The notes: a model not told the origin generated them from the sequence alone. DNA of 64,000 nt from Firm-04 sp045627405 (GCA_045627405.1 JAZQNP010000092.1:1-64000), one strand, 5' to 3'. Shown: positions 33,074 to 42,440, counted from the stretch's first letter. Numbers and translations: made by a program.

Positions 33074-34498
33074 ATGGCGAATGAAGAAGCAAAGCGCGGC
33101 GGCACCGGAAAGATCGTGCAGATCATCGGTGCGGTCGTGGACGTGCGCTTTCAGAAGCATGAGCTGCCCAGACTGCTGAATGCAATCGAATGTGATAACA
33201 ACGGGCAGCGGCTTGTGCTGGAAGTCGCGCAGCATATCGGAGATGATGTTGTCCGCTGCATTGCAATGAGCAGTACAGACGGTTTGGTGCGCGGTCTGGA
33301 TGCGGTGGATACCGGCAGTCCGATTCGTGTACCGGTCGGCAGAGAGACGCTTGGCCGCGTGTTCAATCTGCTCGGAGATCCGGTTGATGAGAAGCCGATG
33401 CTGGAAACAGCAGAGGAATGGCCGATTCACCGGGATGCACCGTCCTATGAGGAACAGGCGGCATCAAGTGAGATGCTGGAAACCGGCATCAAGGTCATTG
33501 ATCTGATTGCTCCTTACCAGAAAGGCGGAAAGATTGGCTTGTTCGGCGGTGCCGGTGTCGGCAAGACCGTTCTGATTCAGGAGCTGATCAACAATGTAGC
33601 CAATCAGCACGGCGGTATTTCGGTGTTCACCGGTGTCGGTGAGCGAACCCGTGAGGGCAATGACCTATATAATGAGATGAAGGAAAGCGGCGTTCTGGAA
33701 AAGACCTGTCTTGTGTACGGACAGATGAATGAACCGCCCGGCGCAAGAATGCGTGTCGCGCTTTCCGGTCTGACAATGGCGGAGTATTTCCGTGATACAG
33801 AGGGACAGGATGTTCTGCTGTTCATTGATAATATTTTCCGTTTTACGCAGGCAGGCTCGGAGGTTTCCGCGCTGCTCGGCAGAATGCCTTCTGCTGTCGG
33901 CTATCAGCCGACGCTGGCGACAGAAATGGGCGCGCTGCAAGAGCGGATCACTTCGACCGGAAAAGGGTCGATCACATCTGTTCAGGCGGTTTACGTTCCG
34001 GCGGACGATCTGACAGACCCGGCACCGGCAACGACCTTTGCACATCTCGATGCAACAACGGTGCTTTCGAGACAGATTGCATCCCTCGGTATTTATCCGG
34101 CAGTGGATCCGCTGGAAAGCAGTTCGCGTATTCTATCTCCGGAGATTGTCGGACAGGAGCATTACCGTGTGGCGCGTGAGGTGCAGACAATGCTGCAACG
34201 GTATACGGAATTGCAGGACATTATCGCCATCATGGGTATGGATGAGCTGTCGGATGAGGATAAGCTGACGGTCAGCCGTGCGAGAAAGGTGCAGCGATTC
34301 CTGAGTCAGCCGTTTTCTGTTGCAGAGCAGTTTACCGGTATGCAGGGCAAATATGTGCCGATTGCGGAGACCATCCGCGGTTTCCGTGAGATCATTGACG
34401 GAGAGCATGACGATATTCCGGAGTCTGCATTTTTGTTTGCCGGAACCATCGACGACGTACTGGATAAAGCGAAAGCGTTGGAGGGTGATGCAGAGTGA
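33074..34498 (+). CDS. atpD: ATP synthase F1 subunit beta
   Basis: 474 residues. The P-loop is GGAGVGKTVLIQELI; GERTREGNDLYNEM holds the catalytic Glu region; and LLFIDNIFRFTQAGSEVS is the Walker B/DELSEED-proximal block. The family signature PAVDPLESSSRIL is present. It carries the catalytic nucleotide sites. It overlaps atpC by 4 bases (GTGA). Confidence 0.98.
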   Translation: MANEEAKRGGTGKIVQIIGAVVDVRFQKHELPRLLNAIECDNNGQRLVLEVAQHIGDDVVRCIAMSSTDGLVRGLDAVDTGSPIRVPVGRETLGRVFNLLGDPVDEKPMLETAEEWPIHRDAPSYEEQAASSEMLETGIKVIDLIAPYQKGGKIGLFGGAGVGKTVLIQELINNVANQHGGISVFTGVGERTREGNDLYNEMKESGVLEKTCLVYGQMNEPPGARMRVALSGLTMAEYFRDTEGQDVLLFIDNIFRFTQAGSEVSALLGRMPSAVGYQPTLATEMGALQERITSTGKGSITSVQAVYVPADDLTDPAPATTFAHLDATTVLSRQIASLGIYPAVDPLESSSRILSPEIVGQEHYRVAREVQTMLQRYTELQDIIAIMGMDELSDEDKLTVSRARKVQRFLSQPFSVAEQFTGMQGKYVPIAETIRGFREIIDGEHDDIPESAFLFAGTIDDVLDKAKALEGDAE

Positions 34499-34902
34499 GT
34501 ACATTTCCGCTGCAAATCATCACGCCGGATAAGGTGTTTTTTGACGGTGAGGTTCAGCGTCTGGTAGTGCGCACAACGGAGGGCGATGTCGGTATATTGG
34601 CACGGCATGAAAAGTACGTTGCCGCGTTGCAGTCCGGACCGATTAAGCTCACAATGGAAGACGGAACAGTGCGTATTGCTGCACTGTCTGGCGGGGCGTT
34701 GAAGGTATCACCCGACCGTACCGCAATTTTAGCGAATGCGGTGGAATGGGCGGAGGATATTGATGTGGAGTGGGCAAAACGCTCAGAGGAGGATGCCCGC
34801 CGCAAGAAAGAACGCAGTGAGACACAGTTTGATCAGCGTGCGGCGGAAGCAAAGCTGCAACGCGCACTGAACCGTTTGCGTGTCTCATCCATGCACGAAT
34901 AA
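34495..34902 (+). CDS. atpC: ATP synthase F1 subunit epsilon
   Basis: 135 residues, starting with GTG over the atpD stop. The N-terminal beta-sandwich (FPLQIITPDKVFFDGEVQ, GDVGILARHEKYVAALQ) and the two-helix C-terminal domain (DARRKKERSE, LQRALNRLRVS) have the usual order. It couples gamma to the c ring and can inhibit ATP hydrolysis. Confidence 0.95.
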   Translation: MSTFPLQIITPDKVFFDGEVQRLVVRTTEGDVGILARHEKYVAALQSGPIKLTMEDGTVRIAALSGGALKVSPDRTAILANAVEWAEDIDVEWAKRSEEDARRKKERSETQFDQRAAEAKLQRALNRLRVSSMHE

Positions 34903-34934
34903 AAAAATCAATCAGAAAAGGAATTGTGGATAGT

Positions 34935-35600
34935 ATGAAAAAGACAAAAGTTTTCGGAACAATTACGCTGATATTGGCGTGTCTTGCTGTTGTGTTGCTG
35001 CTGGATATACCGAAGTTTCTGAAATATCAGACCGGCGACATCAAGAGCATCAACGACAGCAACCTGACACTGGATAAAGGTGATTTGGTTGACGGCACCG
35101 TTGAGTATTGCTGGGGCTGGGCTGTGGAGCAGTATGACACAACATTCGGTATCCGTACTTCATCCAACAGCACACTGCGGTATTACGCATTGGAACTTGA
35201 CAAGGGTACGCTGCTGCTTTACGAAACCGGAAGTTCTGGGGATTACAGCAAGCTCGATCAGATCACAACACAAACCGGTACCTATTATGAGTCGCTGTAT
35301 GATTACCTCGACGGAAAGATTGATCTGGAAGAAGTTTCGCTGCCGACATCCACGCTGGACATTCAGGGTGTTGTGAAAACGATGCCTTCTGATGTGCGCA
35401 ACCTTTTCAAAGAGTGGTATGAGGACGATGCAAACTTTGATGCGGATACGGAGATCTATATGATTACCCGTTCCTCTTTCGACCGTTTGTTCATTTCTTT
35501 GATCATCGGTGCAGTGGCAGCAGTCCTTGCAATCGTATTTCTGATCGTGACCATTGTAACACACAAAAAAGAAAAATACAATCAGCAATTCGGATATTAA
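34935..35600 (+). CDS. Small two-TM membrane protein of unknown function
   Basis: 221 residues from the ATG at 34935; a GTG at 34926 in frame lies too close to AAAAGGAA. It has an N-terminal TM helix (about 8-27), a soluble stretch of about 150 residues that should lie outside the cell, and a C-terminal TM helix (about 183-208) with a basic tail. The ectodomain has YCWGWAVEQYDTTFGIRTSS followed by beta strands. I do not recognise a catalytic motif; similar two-TM DUF proteins occur in Ruminococcus. It begins 33 bases after atpC without a terminator or promoter, so it may be the last gene of the atp transcript or run on into the GH5 gene. Confidence 0.75.
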   Translation: MKKTKVFGTITLILACLAVVLLLDIPKFLKYQTGDIKSINDSNLTLDKGDLVDGTVEYCWGWAVEQYDTTFGIRTSSNSTLRYYALELDKGTLLLYETGSSGDYSKLDQITTQTGTYYESLYDYLDGKIDLEEVSLPTSTLDIQGVVKTMPSDVRNLFKEWYEDDANFDADTEIYMITRSSFDRLFISLIIGAVAAVLAIVFLIVTIVTHKKEKYNQQFGY

Positions 35601-35644
35601 TGAATGCCCGACGGGGCAGCGTATAAAAAGGGGATTTGATTCTA

Positions 35645-37345
35645 ATGAAAAGAAAACACCGATTTCTTGCCATGTTGTCCGCTTTGGCTCTGCTGATGCC
35701 GCATATTTCTGCTATACCGGTGCAATTTGCAAGTGCTGCGGATGATACACAGGATGACTGGCTGCATGTCGAAGGTGACAAAATCTGTGATATGAACGGC
35801 AATGAGGTCTGGCTGACCGGCGTCAACTGGTTCGGCTACAATGTCGGCTCGCAGGTGTTTGACGGCGTATGGTCAGTTAATATGCACGACTGTCTGCGGT
35901 TGATTGCGGATCACGGCTTCAATCTGCTGCGCGTGCCGATGTCCACAGAGATTATGCTGCAATGGAAAAACAATGAGCCGGACAGCATGATCAAGGTCAA
36001 TACCTACTCCAATCCTGAGTTGACGCTCGAAGGGATTGAGGGCGGAACGGTCATGTACAGCTTTGACATCTGGAATCTGGCGGTGCAGTGGTGCAAAGAG
36101 CTTGGCATCAAGATCATGATTGATGTCCACAGCGCATCCACCAATGCAGCAGGTCACCAGTGGGCATTGTGGTACGATGACAAATTCAGCACGGAAGACT
36201 GGATTGAAGGTCTGACGTGGATGACAGAGTACTATAAAAATGATGACACGATCATTGCGTTTGATCTTGAAAATGAACCGCACGGCAAAAAGGATGAGGG
36301 CAATTTTGCAAAATGGGATGACTCAACAGATCTGAACAACTGGAAATATGCCGCTGAGCGTTGTGCTGCTGAGATTCTTGCCATCAATCCGCATGTGTTG
36401 ATCATGGTTGAGGGCATTGAGAGTTATCCGAAGTTTGACGAGGGCGCAGACTGGAATTCCGTATCGAGTGATTACACAAGACCTCCGTATCCGTACAGCA
36501 ATTACTACGGAGCGTGGTGGGGTGCAAACTTCCGCGGTGTACGGGATTATCCGATTGATCTTGGTGCTTTTCAGAGCCAGCTTGTATATTCCCCGCATGA
36601 CTACGGTCCGGAGGTTTATAAGCAGGAGTGGTTTTATCTGAATGATGACAGCAAGACCTTCTCGCGTCAGACATTGCTGGATGATTACTGGTATGACACA
36701 TGGGCATTTATTGCCGAAGAGCATATTGCGCCGCTGCTCATGGGCGAATGGGGCGGCTGGGTCGATGAGGAACACGATCTGACCGGTGAAAATGTCCACT
36801 GGCTGCAAGAAATCCGTGATTATATGATCGACAAGCACATTCATCATACATTCTGGTGCTTCAATGAAAATTCTTCTGATACCGGCGGATTGGTTTACGA
36901 CAATTTCGGCACTTGGGATGACGTGAAATATGACTTCATCAAATCGGCACTCTGGCAGGATCAGAACGGTGTGTTCATCAGTTTGGATCATCAGTATCCG
37001 ATCGGTGCAAACGGACAGTCGCTCAGCGATTATTACGGCGGCAGCGTTTCGACCGGCAGCGGATCGACTGCTACCACGACATCCACAACAACGACGACTA
37101 CTGTGACAGACGACACCTTTGTGATGTACGGTGATCTCGATGAAAACGGTATTATCAATACAGCTGATGCAATTCTTCTCTGCCGCGCGATCGCAGGGGT
37201 AGATGGCTTGCATTTAACTGTACAGGGGCGTATCAACGGAGATTGTGACGGGATCACAGGTTTAGACCAACGCGATCTCGTGTTGCTGCTTGGATTTATT
37301 GCCGGCAAGTACACATTTGATCAGCTTGGAAGACCGCAGACATAA
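35645..37345 (+). CDS. Secreted GH5 cellulase with C-terminal dockerin
   Basis: 566 residues. Signal peptide about 1-32; GH5 catalytic domain about 38-465, beginning LTGVNWFGYN. The acid/base is E211 in DLENEPHG and the nucleophile E368 in LLMGEWGGW. A Thr/Ser linker at about 473-495 leads to a dockerin at about 498-560. Loop 1 is canonical (DLDENGIINTAD); loop 2 is DCDGITGLDQRD, again without Asn-Gly. It should cleave beta-1,4-glucan. The ATG at 35645 follows AAAAGGGG. No promoter was seen in the 44 bases upstream. Confidence 0.93.
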   Translation: MKRKHRFLAMLSALALLMPHISAIPVQFASAADDTQDDWLHVEGDKICDMNGNEVWLTGVNWFGYNVGSQVFDGVWSVNMHDCLRLIADHGFNLLRVPMSTEIMLQWKNNEPDSMIKVNTYSNPELTLEGIEGGTVMYSFDIWNLAVQWCKELGIKIMIDVHSASTNAAGHQWALWYDDKFSTEDWIEGLTWMTEYYKNDDTIIAFDLENEPHGKKDEGNFAKWDDSTDLNNWKYAAERCAAEILAINPHVLIMVEGIESYPKFDEGADWNSVSSDYTRPPYPYSNYYGAWWGANFRGVRDYPIDLGAFQSQLVYSPHDYGPEVYKQEWFYLNDDSKTFSRQTLLDDYWYDTWAFIAEEHIAPLLMGEWGGWVDEEHDLTGENVHWLQEIRDYMIDKHIHHTFWCFNENSSDTGGLVYDNFGTWDDVKYDFIKSALWQDQNGVFISLDHQYPIGANGQSLSDYYGGSVSTGSGSTATTTSTTTTTTVTDDTFVMYGDLDENGIINTADAILLCRAIAGVDGLHLTVQGRINGDCDGITGLDQRDLVLLLGFIAGKYTFDQLGRPQT

Positions 37346-37352
37346 CAAAACA

Positions 37353-37384
37353 AACAGGCGGCTATATCATGCCGCCTGTTTTGC
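37353..37384 (+). terminator. Terminator after the GH5 gene
   Basis: A 10-bp perfect stem (AACAGGCGGC with GCCGCCTGTT) is followed by TTGC. The hydF ribosome binding site starts only a few bases later, so hydF has no room for a separate promoter after it and may depend on read-through. Confidence 0.8.
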
Positions 37385-37402
37385 AGATCGGAGGGGTGTG
37401 AT

Positions 37403-38623
37403 ATGTCAAATCTGGAACAGGTACCTGCGTCGGAGCGAATACACATTGGATTTTTCGGTGCCAGAAATGCCGGAAAATCCAGCCTTGTCAACGCAATCAC
37501 CGGTCAGGAGATTTCGATTGTTTCCTCTGTTGCAGGAACGACAACCGATGCAGTCAGCAAGAGCATGGAATTGCTGCCGCTCGGAGCGGTGCTGATCACA
37601 GATACCGCCGGATATGACGATGATGATGCTGCGCTCGGCAGACAGCGGATTGAAAAATCGCGCAGAGAGCTGTTTCGCACGGATATTGCGGTATTGGTGG
37701 CTGACGCTGCAAAACCGCTTGGTGAAACGGAACAGACGCTGATACAGTTGTTTGAACAGGAACACACGCCATATCTAATCGCGCTGAATAAAAGTGATGC
37801 GTATACGGAGCGTTTACAAACATTACCGCCGAATGCACTCTATGTCAGTGCGAAAACCGGTGAGGGCGTGCAGGAACTGAAAGAGATGCTGGGTGCGATT
37901 GCAAAGCAGGATGCGCCGGAGCGGTATATCCTGCGCGATCTTGTACAGCAGGACGATGCCGTGATCCTTGTTTGTCCGATTGATGAATCCGCACCGAAAG
38001 GCAGACTGATCCTGCCGCAGCAGCAAACACTTCGCGAGCTGCTGGATGCACATACATCCGCGCTGGTGGTGCAGCCGGAACAGCTTTCATCGCTGCTGCC
38101 TCTTCTGACAACGCCGCCGCGTATGGTCGTGACAGACAGTCAGGCATTTTCAGCCGTTGCTGAAATTGTGCCGGAGACCGTTTCGCTGACATCCTTTTCG
38201 GTTTTGCTTGCGCGGTATAACGGGTATCTGAAAACAGCAGTGGAAGGTGTGCGCGCTTTACAGCTTTTGCAGGACGGCGCAAGGATTCTGATTGCAGAGG
38301 GTTGTACACATCACCGCCAGTGCAACGACATCGGCACAGTGAAGCTGCCGCGTGCGATCAGAAAGTTGACCGGAAAAAACTTTGTACTGGAGTATTGTTC
38401 AGGCGGAACATTTCCGACTGATTTGCGCGGATATGATCTCGTCGTTCACTGCGGCGGATGTATGCGAACCGAGCGTGAGATTCATTGGCGGATGCGGACG
38501 GCTCTTTCGCAGGGCGTGCCGTTTACCAATTACGGAATTACACTTGCGGCGTGCAGCGGCATACTGGATCGTGTGCTGATGGGCGGACAGTTATTGGACG
38601 AGGGATCATCTTGCAGTCAGTAA
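37403..38623 (+). CDS. hydF: [FeFe]-hydrogenase H-cluster maturation GTPase HydF
   Basis: 406 residues. The Ras-like GTPase domain has Walker A GARNAGKSSLVNA, a conserved GTTTDA switch and DTAGYDD. The C-terminal part has the 4Fe-4S site C301-T-H303 and C350-G-G-C353. HydF is the scaffold on which the 2Fe subcluster is built before transfer to HydA. The ATG follows GGAGGGG. hydE, hydG and the hydrogenase itself are not in the window. The protein implies that the cell makes H2 in fermentation. Confidence 0.95.
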   Translation: MSNLEQVPASERIHIGFFGARNAGKSSLVNAITGQEISIVSSVAGTTTDAVSKSMELLPLGAVLITDTAGYDDDDAALGRQRIEKSRRELFRTDIAVLVADAAKPLGETEQTLIQLFEQEHTPYLIALNKSDAYTERLQTLPPNALYVSAKTGEGVQELKEMLGAIAKQDAPERYILRDLVQQDDAVILVCPIDESAPKGRLILPQQQTLRELLDAHTSALVVQPEQLSSLLPLLTTPPRMVVTDSQAFSAVAEIVPETVSLTSFSVLLARYNGYLKTAVEGVRALQLLQDGARILIAEGCTHHRQCNDIGTVKLPRAIRKLTGKNFVLEYCSGGTFPTDLRGYDLVVHCGGCMRTEREIHWRMRTALSQGVPFTNYGITLAACSGILDRVLMGGQLLDEGSSCSQ

Positions 38624-38652
38624 TGAAATCTGTTTTGTGTTTGTGAAATGCG

Positions 38653-38690
38653 ATTCCGCTGCATCCTTTTTGCAGCGGAATTATTTTTAT
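38653..38690 (+). terminator. Terminator of hydF
   Basis: A 10-bp perfect stem (ATTCCGCTGC with GCAGCGGAAT) is followed by TATTTTTATG. Confidence 0.88.
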
Positions 38691-38698
38691 GACGAGCC

Positions 38699-38727
38699 TT
38701 GACAATTTTTATGATATATGGTATAAT
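38699..38727 (+). promoter_or_regulatory. Consensus promoter of the PheB-like gene and hom
   Basis: TTGACA (38699-38704), 17 bases, TATAAT (38722-38727): a full consensus sigma-A promoter. Confidence 0.92.
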
Positions 38728-38783
38728 GATTGTGTTGTAAAAACAAGTGTGCGCCGCAGACGGATGAATGGGGGAGAAGAGAA

Positions 38784-39227
38784 ATGTCTGATCGTGCGAA
38801 AAACTGGGTTGTTGTCGATGCGGGTGTCTTGCCGGATGTCATCACAAAAACTCTGACGGTCAAGCGGATGCTTGCAAACCGTGAGGAAAAAAGCTCATCG
38901 GCAGCGTGCCGGACGGTCGGCATTTCACGCAGTGCATTTTATAAATATCGGGATTCGGTATTTCTCTATGAGGAGCAGATGCAGGCGCGGATTTTCACAG
39001 TTTATCTGCTGCTGACAGATGCCGCAGGTGTGCTTTCCGGTGTGCTGCACGCATTGACAGAAGCCGGCGCGAATGTGCTGACACTGAATCAGAGCATTCC
39101 GGTTGACGGCGCAGCGACGGTCACAGTCACATTCCGAACGGAGGATGCTGCCGGAATTTCAGTACTGTGTACGTCACTCAGTGAGTGTAAGGGCGTTGTA
39201 GAAGTGCGGCTGCTCTCCGGTTCTTGA
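38784..39227 (+). CDS. pheB: PheB-like ACT domain protein (UPF0735)
   Basis: 147 residues, the same length as Bacillus subtilis PheB. The N-terminal half holds VLPDVITKTLTVKRML and the helix-turn-helix-like GISRSAFYKYRDSVF. The C-terminal ACT domain contains LLTDAAGVLSGVLHALTEAG and NVLTLNQSIP. ACT domains bind amino acids, so a regulatory role in amino acid metabolism is likely. It is co-transcribed with homoserine dehydrogenase, which suggests sensing of a Thr/Met-pathway amino acid. The exact role of this family is not established. Confidence 0.88.
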   Translation: MSDRAKNWVVVDAGVLPDVITKTLTVKRMLANREEKSSSAACRTVGISRSAFYKYRDSVFLYEEQMQARIFTVYLLLTDAAGVLSGVLHALTEAGANVLTLNQSIPVDGAATVTVTFRTEDAAGISVLCTSLSECKGVVEVRLLSGS

Positions 39228-39275
39228 AAATTAGGAAAGGAAACTCCGTGAGCGTTACGCGGAGAAATGAGGGTT

Positions 39276-40526
39276 ATGAAGAAATTTGCAGTTTTGGGTT
39301 ACGGAACGGTCGGTTCGGGTGTTGTCGAACTGTTTTATAAAAACAGAGCAAAAATTGAGCAGAAGGCGGGCGCGCCGATGGAACTTGGATATATCCTTGA
39401 TCTGCGCGATTTTCCGGATTCGCCGTATGCCGACAAATTTACTAAGGATCTCAATGTGATTCTGAACGATCCGGAGATCTCCGTTGTTGCAGAGTGCATG
39501 GGCGGTGTGGAGCCGGCGTTTACATATCTGATGCATTGCCTTAGTCAGGGAATCAGTGTTGTGACTTCCAATAAAGAGCTTGTGGCGCAGAAAGGCGCGC
39601 TTATGCTTGCCGCCGCAAAAGAGAATTCCTGCAACTGTTTCTTTGAGGCGAGTGTCGGCGGCGCAATCCCGATCATCCGACCGCTTCACCGCTGCCTTGC
39701 TGCGAACGATATTTCGGAAATTTACGGCATTCTGAACGGCACAACAAACTTCATTCTCGACAAGATGCTCAGTGATGATATGTCATTTGAAGATGCGTTG
39801 AAGCTTGCGCAGGAGCTTGGCTATGCAGAGCGTGAGCCGAGTGCGGATGTTGACGGTCACGATGCCTGCCGCAAGATCTGTATTCTGGCATCTCTTGCGT
39901 ATGGGAAGCATGTATATCCGGAGAGTGTATACACGGAGGGCATCCGTGCAATTACACTCGAAGATGCTGCCGCGGCGGATGCATTAGACGGTGCTGTCAA
40001 GCTGATCGCATCGGTGCAGAGACTCGATGACGGCAGAATTCTTCCGGCGGTTATGCCGATGTTTGTTCCGCATGAAAATCTGATTTCGCGTGTAGACGGC
40101 GTATTCAACTGTGTTGAGGTTGTCGGTGATGCGATTGACCGTGCATATTTCTGCGGAAGAGGCGCAGGCAAGCTCCCGACGGCGAGCGCAGTGATGGGAG
40201 ACGTTATTGAGGCTGTGAAGCATCATAAGACGGTGTTCTCTCAGGATTGGACAGATGTCGGGACACAGGATTTTGTTGCGGGGATAGATGCACTTTGCAG
40301 CGGCTTGATGATTCGGTTTGCTGCTGCGCATGATGCGGCAAAGATCAGCGAGTTCTTTGCGGAATATCTTGCAAAGCTCGGATATACCGATGAGCCTGTT
40401 ATGGCAGTGGACAACGCGTGCCTGATTTCCGTGAAGCTGACAGCAGCCGAACGCGATGCGATCTGTGCTGCGGCAGCAGATGCCGGCATGGCAGCAGCTC
40501 ATACGATTCCGGTGATGCCGGCATAA
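39276..40526 (+). CDS. hom: Homoserine dehydrogenase
   Basis: 416 residues. The NAD(P)-binding motif is GYGTVGSGVVELF. The catalytic region has VTSNKELVA, ASVGGAIPIIRPL, GILNGTTNFIL and EPSADVDGHDACRK. A C-terminal ACT domain is expected after about residue 330 (VTS-poor but of the right length). It reduces aspartate semialdehyde to homoserine, the branch point to Thr and Met. I prefer the ATG at 39276 over 39267, which is only 2 bases from GGAG. Confidence 0.95.
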   Translation: MKKFAVLGYGTVGSGVVELFYKNRAKIEQKAGAPMELGYILDLRDFPDSPYADKFTKDLNVILNDPEISVVAECMGGVEPAFTYLMHCLSQGISVVTSNKELVAQKGALMLAAAKENSCNCFFEASVGGAIPIIRPLHRCLAANDISEIYGILNGTTNFILDKMLSDDMSFEDALKLAQELGYAEREPSADVDGHDACRKICILASLAYGKHVYPESVYTEGIRAITLEDAAAADALDGAVKLIASVQRLDDGRILPAVMPMFVPHENLISRVDGVFNCVEVVGDAIDRAYFCGRGAGKLPTASAVMGDVIEAVKHHKTVFSQDWTDVGTQDFVAGIDALCSGLMIRFAAAHDAAKISEFFAEYLAKLGYTDEPVMAVDNACLISVKLTAAERDAICAAAADAGMAAAHTIPVMPA

Positions 40527-40547
40527 TTCGGGTATAAGTGAAAGAAA

Positions 40548-40580
40548 AAGGGGACTGCACGAAGTGTGCAGTCCCTTTCT
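40548..40580. terminator. Terminator between hom and the CE2 gene
   Basis: A 10-bp stem (GGGACTGCAC with GTGCAGTCCC), extended by A-T and G-U pairs, is followed by TTTCTTGTT. The two genes converge, so it can serve both. Confidence 0.85.
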
Positions 40581-40582
40581 TG

Positions 40583-42319
40583 TTATTCAGCCCATTTATA
40601 GAGGGTCAGATTTTTGAATGTGATATTGCCGGAGGAGATGGAGCCGAGGAAGAAAGCAATTTCAACAGAATCATCTGCGCTGTTCACACGGAATGTTTTG
40701 GTGATCGTCTGGTACTCACCGGTACCCGTTACCGTGTCATTACAGTAAGATTTCTCAGTCTGATCTGTATTGCGCACTGCGTAATTGATCGCAGAACCGC
40801 TCGGCGGATTGACAGAGAACGTCAGTGTGTACTCTCCGGCGGAGAGGTTCAGACCGCGCAGATAAGCAATCATGGATTCATCATTACCGCCGCCCGCCGT
40901 GATATTGATATTATACGATCTGTCCCAGTCGCTGAAATACGGCCATGCGTTTGCTCCGGAAGCGGAATCGTACGAAAGGCTGTATGTGCCGTTTGCAGCA
41001 AAGTCCAGTCCGATACCGCTGTATTCCATACCGAGTGCATCACAGAGATGACTTGCCAGCAGATAGGAGTTCAGCTCATGTGTTTTTGCCGACGGATGCC
41101 AGTCGGCACCGATGCCGTTGTTTGTAAAGTCGTGCGTCGGAGACTGATAGCAGCTGACCTTTGCGTCTCCGAATTCTGCAACGGCTGCTTCGAGATACGG
41201 ATATAGTTCCTCACATCCCATAATACCCAGCGTGCAGACGATAACAGCATTCGGATTGTTCTTACGAATTGTTCCGAGGAACTTAACGTATTTTTCCTGA
41301 TATTCCAAACCACGCGTATCCAGATCCTTGGTTGCATAGGAATCGTCATTTGTACCGAGGTTGATTACGATTGCATCGACAGGGTTTTGCGCAAAATCCC
41401 ACGGAACAGTATAATCGGAAAGTGAACCTGTATTTTCATAGATCGGCGGAACGAGGGAAGCCGTGTTGATTGTTCCGTCGTTGGAGTAGCCCGAGACAAT
41501 TCCGTATCCGCTGTAACAAACCGCGCTGTAATCAGCGTTCAGAAGCTGCGCTGTCAGATAGGCATAGGAGAGAGAGAAATTCTCAGTTCCGGTCGAAAAA
41601 CTGACATATTGTGAATCTGCTTCGACGCCGTAGGCACAGGTGATGGAATCGCCGATGAATTCAATGGAGAGAGCTTTTTTCGCAGTCGCTTTGACCGGAG
41701 AAGCAGCAGAAGAAGTCACGTCAAATTGCTTGACGCCGATTGCACCGTTATTTGCCTCAGAAAGATGCATGACTTTTACAGTAGCCGTCCGTTGTGTGCT
41801 GCCGGAGAACAGTTCAACCACTTGCTCCGGTTCGCTCATGACCACATCAGCAACAAGTTCTCCGTCTACATAGACGCCGTAACGCGGACGGTATTTTTCA
41901 TCTGAATAGACACATCCGTCACCCTCAATGGTAACACTTGCTTTGGTGCCAGTCACAGTGCATTCAACCGCCGAGCCGCTTTGAACAAGCCATGATACAC
42001 CGTCATTGGAAAGTGTGCGTCCGATTTTCTTGACATTGGTATCGGTCAGCGAAACAGTCTGCGTTTTCAATTCTCCGGTACCGGAGTTTCCCGCTGCGAT
42101 AAGATCCCGTTTCAGCAGTGTGAGATCAATCGCATTCACTTTGCCATCCGCATTGTAATCATCTGCTTTTGTAACGGTGTCAGAAGCTGTCAGCGAGCGG
42201 ATCAGATGAGTCACTCTTGTGTCGATGACAGGTTCCGCTCCGATTCCGGATGCAGGAATCATAGAGCAGGTGAGTACCGCTGCTGCACATGCAACTGCCA
42301 AGTATTTTACAGATTTCAT
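40583..42319 (-). CDS. Secreted CE2-type acetyl esterase with an N-terminal single-loop dockerin
   Basis: 578 residues. Signal peptide 1-28. Residues about 33-76 carry one calcium loop (DYNADGKVNAID) with a helix LTLLKRDLIA, and a degenerate helix upstream (VTHLIRSLTA), so only half of a normal dockerin is intact. A beta-sandwich at about 85-205 and an SGNH domain at about 215-435 follow, the CE2 order. The catalytic serine is S225 (FIGDSITC); GTND is at 322-325; and D406/H408 lie in DWHPS. A C-terminal beta-sandwich (about 440-578) resembles a carbohydrate-binding module. It should remove acetyl groups from xylan or mannan outside the cell. Confidence 0.88.
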   Translation of the reverse strand: MKSVKYLAVACAAAVLTCSMIPASGIGAEPVIDTRVTHLIRSLTASDTVTKADDYNADGKVNAIDLTLLKRDLIAAGNSGTGELKTQTVSLTDTNVKKIGRTLSNDGVSWLVQSGSAVECTVTGTKASVTIEGDGCVYSDEKYRPRYGVYVDGELVADVVMSEPEQVVELFSGSTQRTATVKVMHLSEANNGAIGVKQFDVTSSAASPVKATAKKALSIEFIGDSITCAYGVEADSQYVSFSTGTENFSLSYAYLTAQLLNADYSAVCYSGYGIVSGYSNDGTINTASLVPPIYENTGSLSDYTVPWDFAQNPVDAIVINLGTNDDSYATKDLDTRGLEYQEKYVKFLGTIRKNNPNAVIVCTLGIMGCEELYPYLEAAVAEFGDAKVSCYQSPTHDFTNNGIGADWHPSAKTHELNSYLLASHLCDALGMEYSGIGLDFAANGTYSLSYDSASGANAWPYFSDWDRSYNINITAGGGNDESMIAYLRGLNLSAGEYTLTFSVNPPSGSAINYAVRNTDQTEKSYCNDTVTGTGEYQTITKTFRVNSADDSVEIAFFLGSISSGNITFKNLTLYKWAE

Positions 42320-42357
42320 AGCATATTCCCCTCTTTCTGATATAAAATACCATCCTT

Positions 42358-42386
42358 ATTATAAAATACTTCTTCTAATTTGTCAA
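42358..42386 (-). promoter_or_regulatory. Promoter of the CE2 esterase gene
   Basis: On the minus strand, consensus -35 TTGACA (42386-42381), a 17-base spacer and consensus -10 TATAAT (42363-42358). Confidence 0.9.
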
Positions 42387-42440
42387 TCATGTTTTTTCAA
42401 TATCGCATTCGTACTGACTAATGCATATATAATCAAAGCA

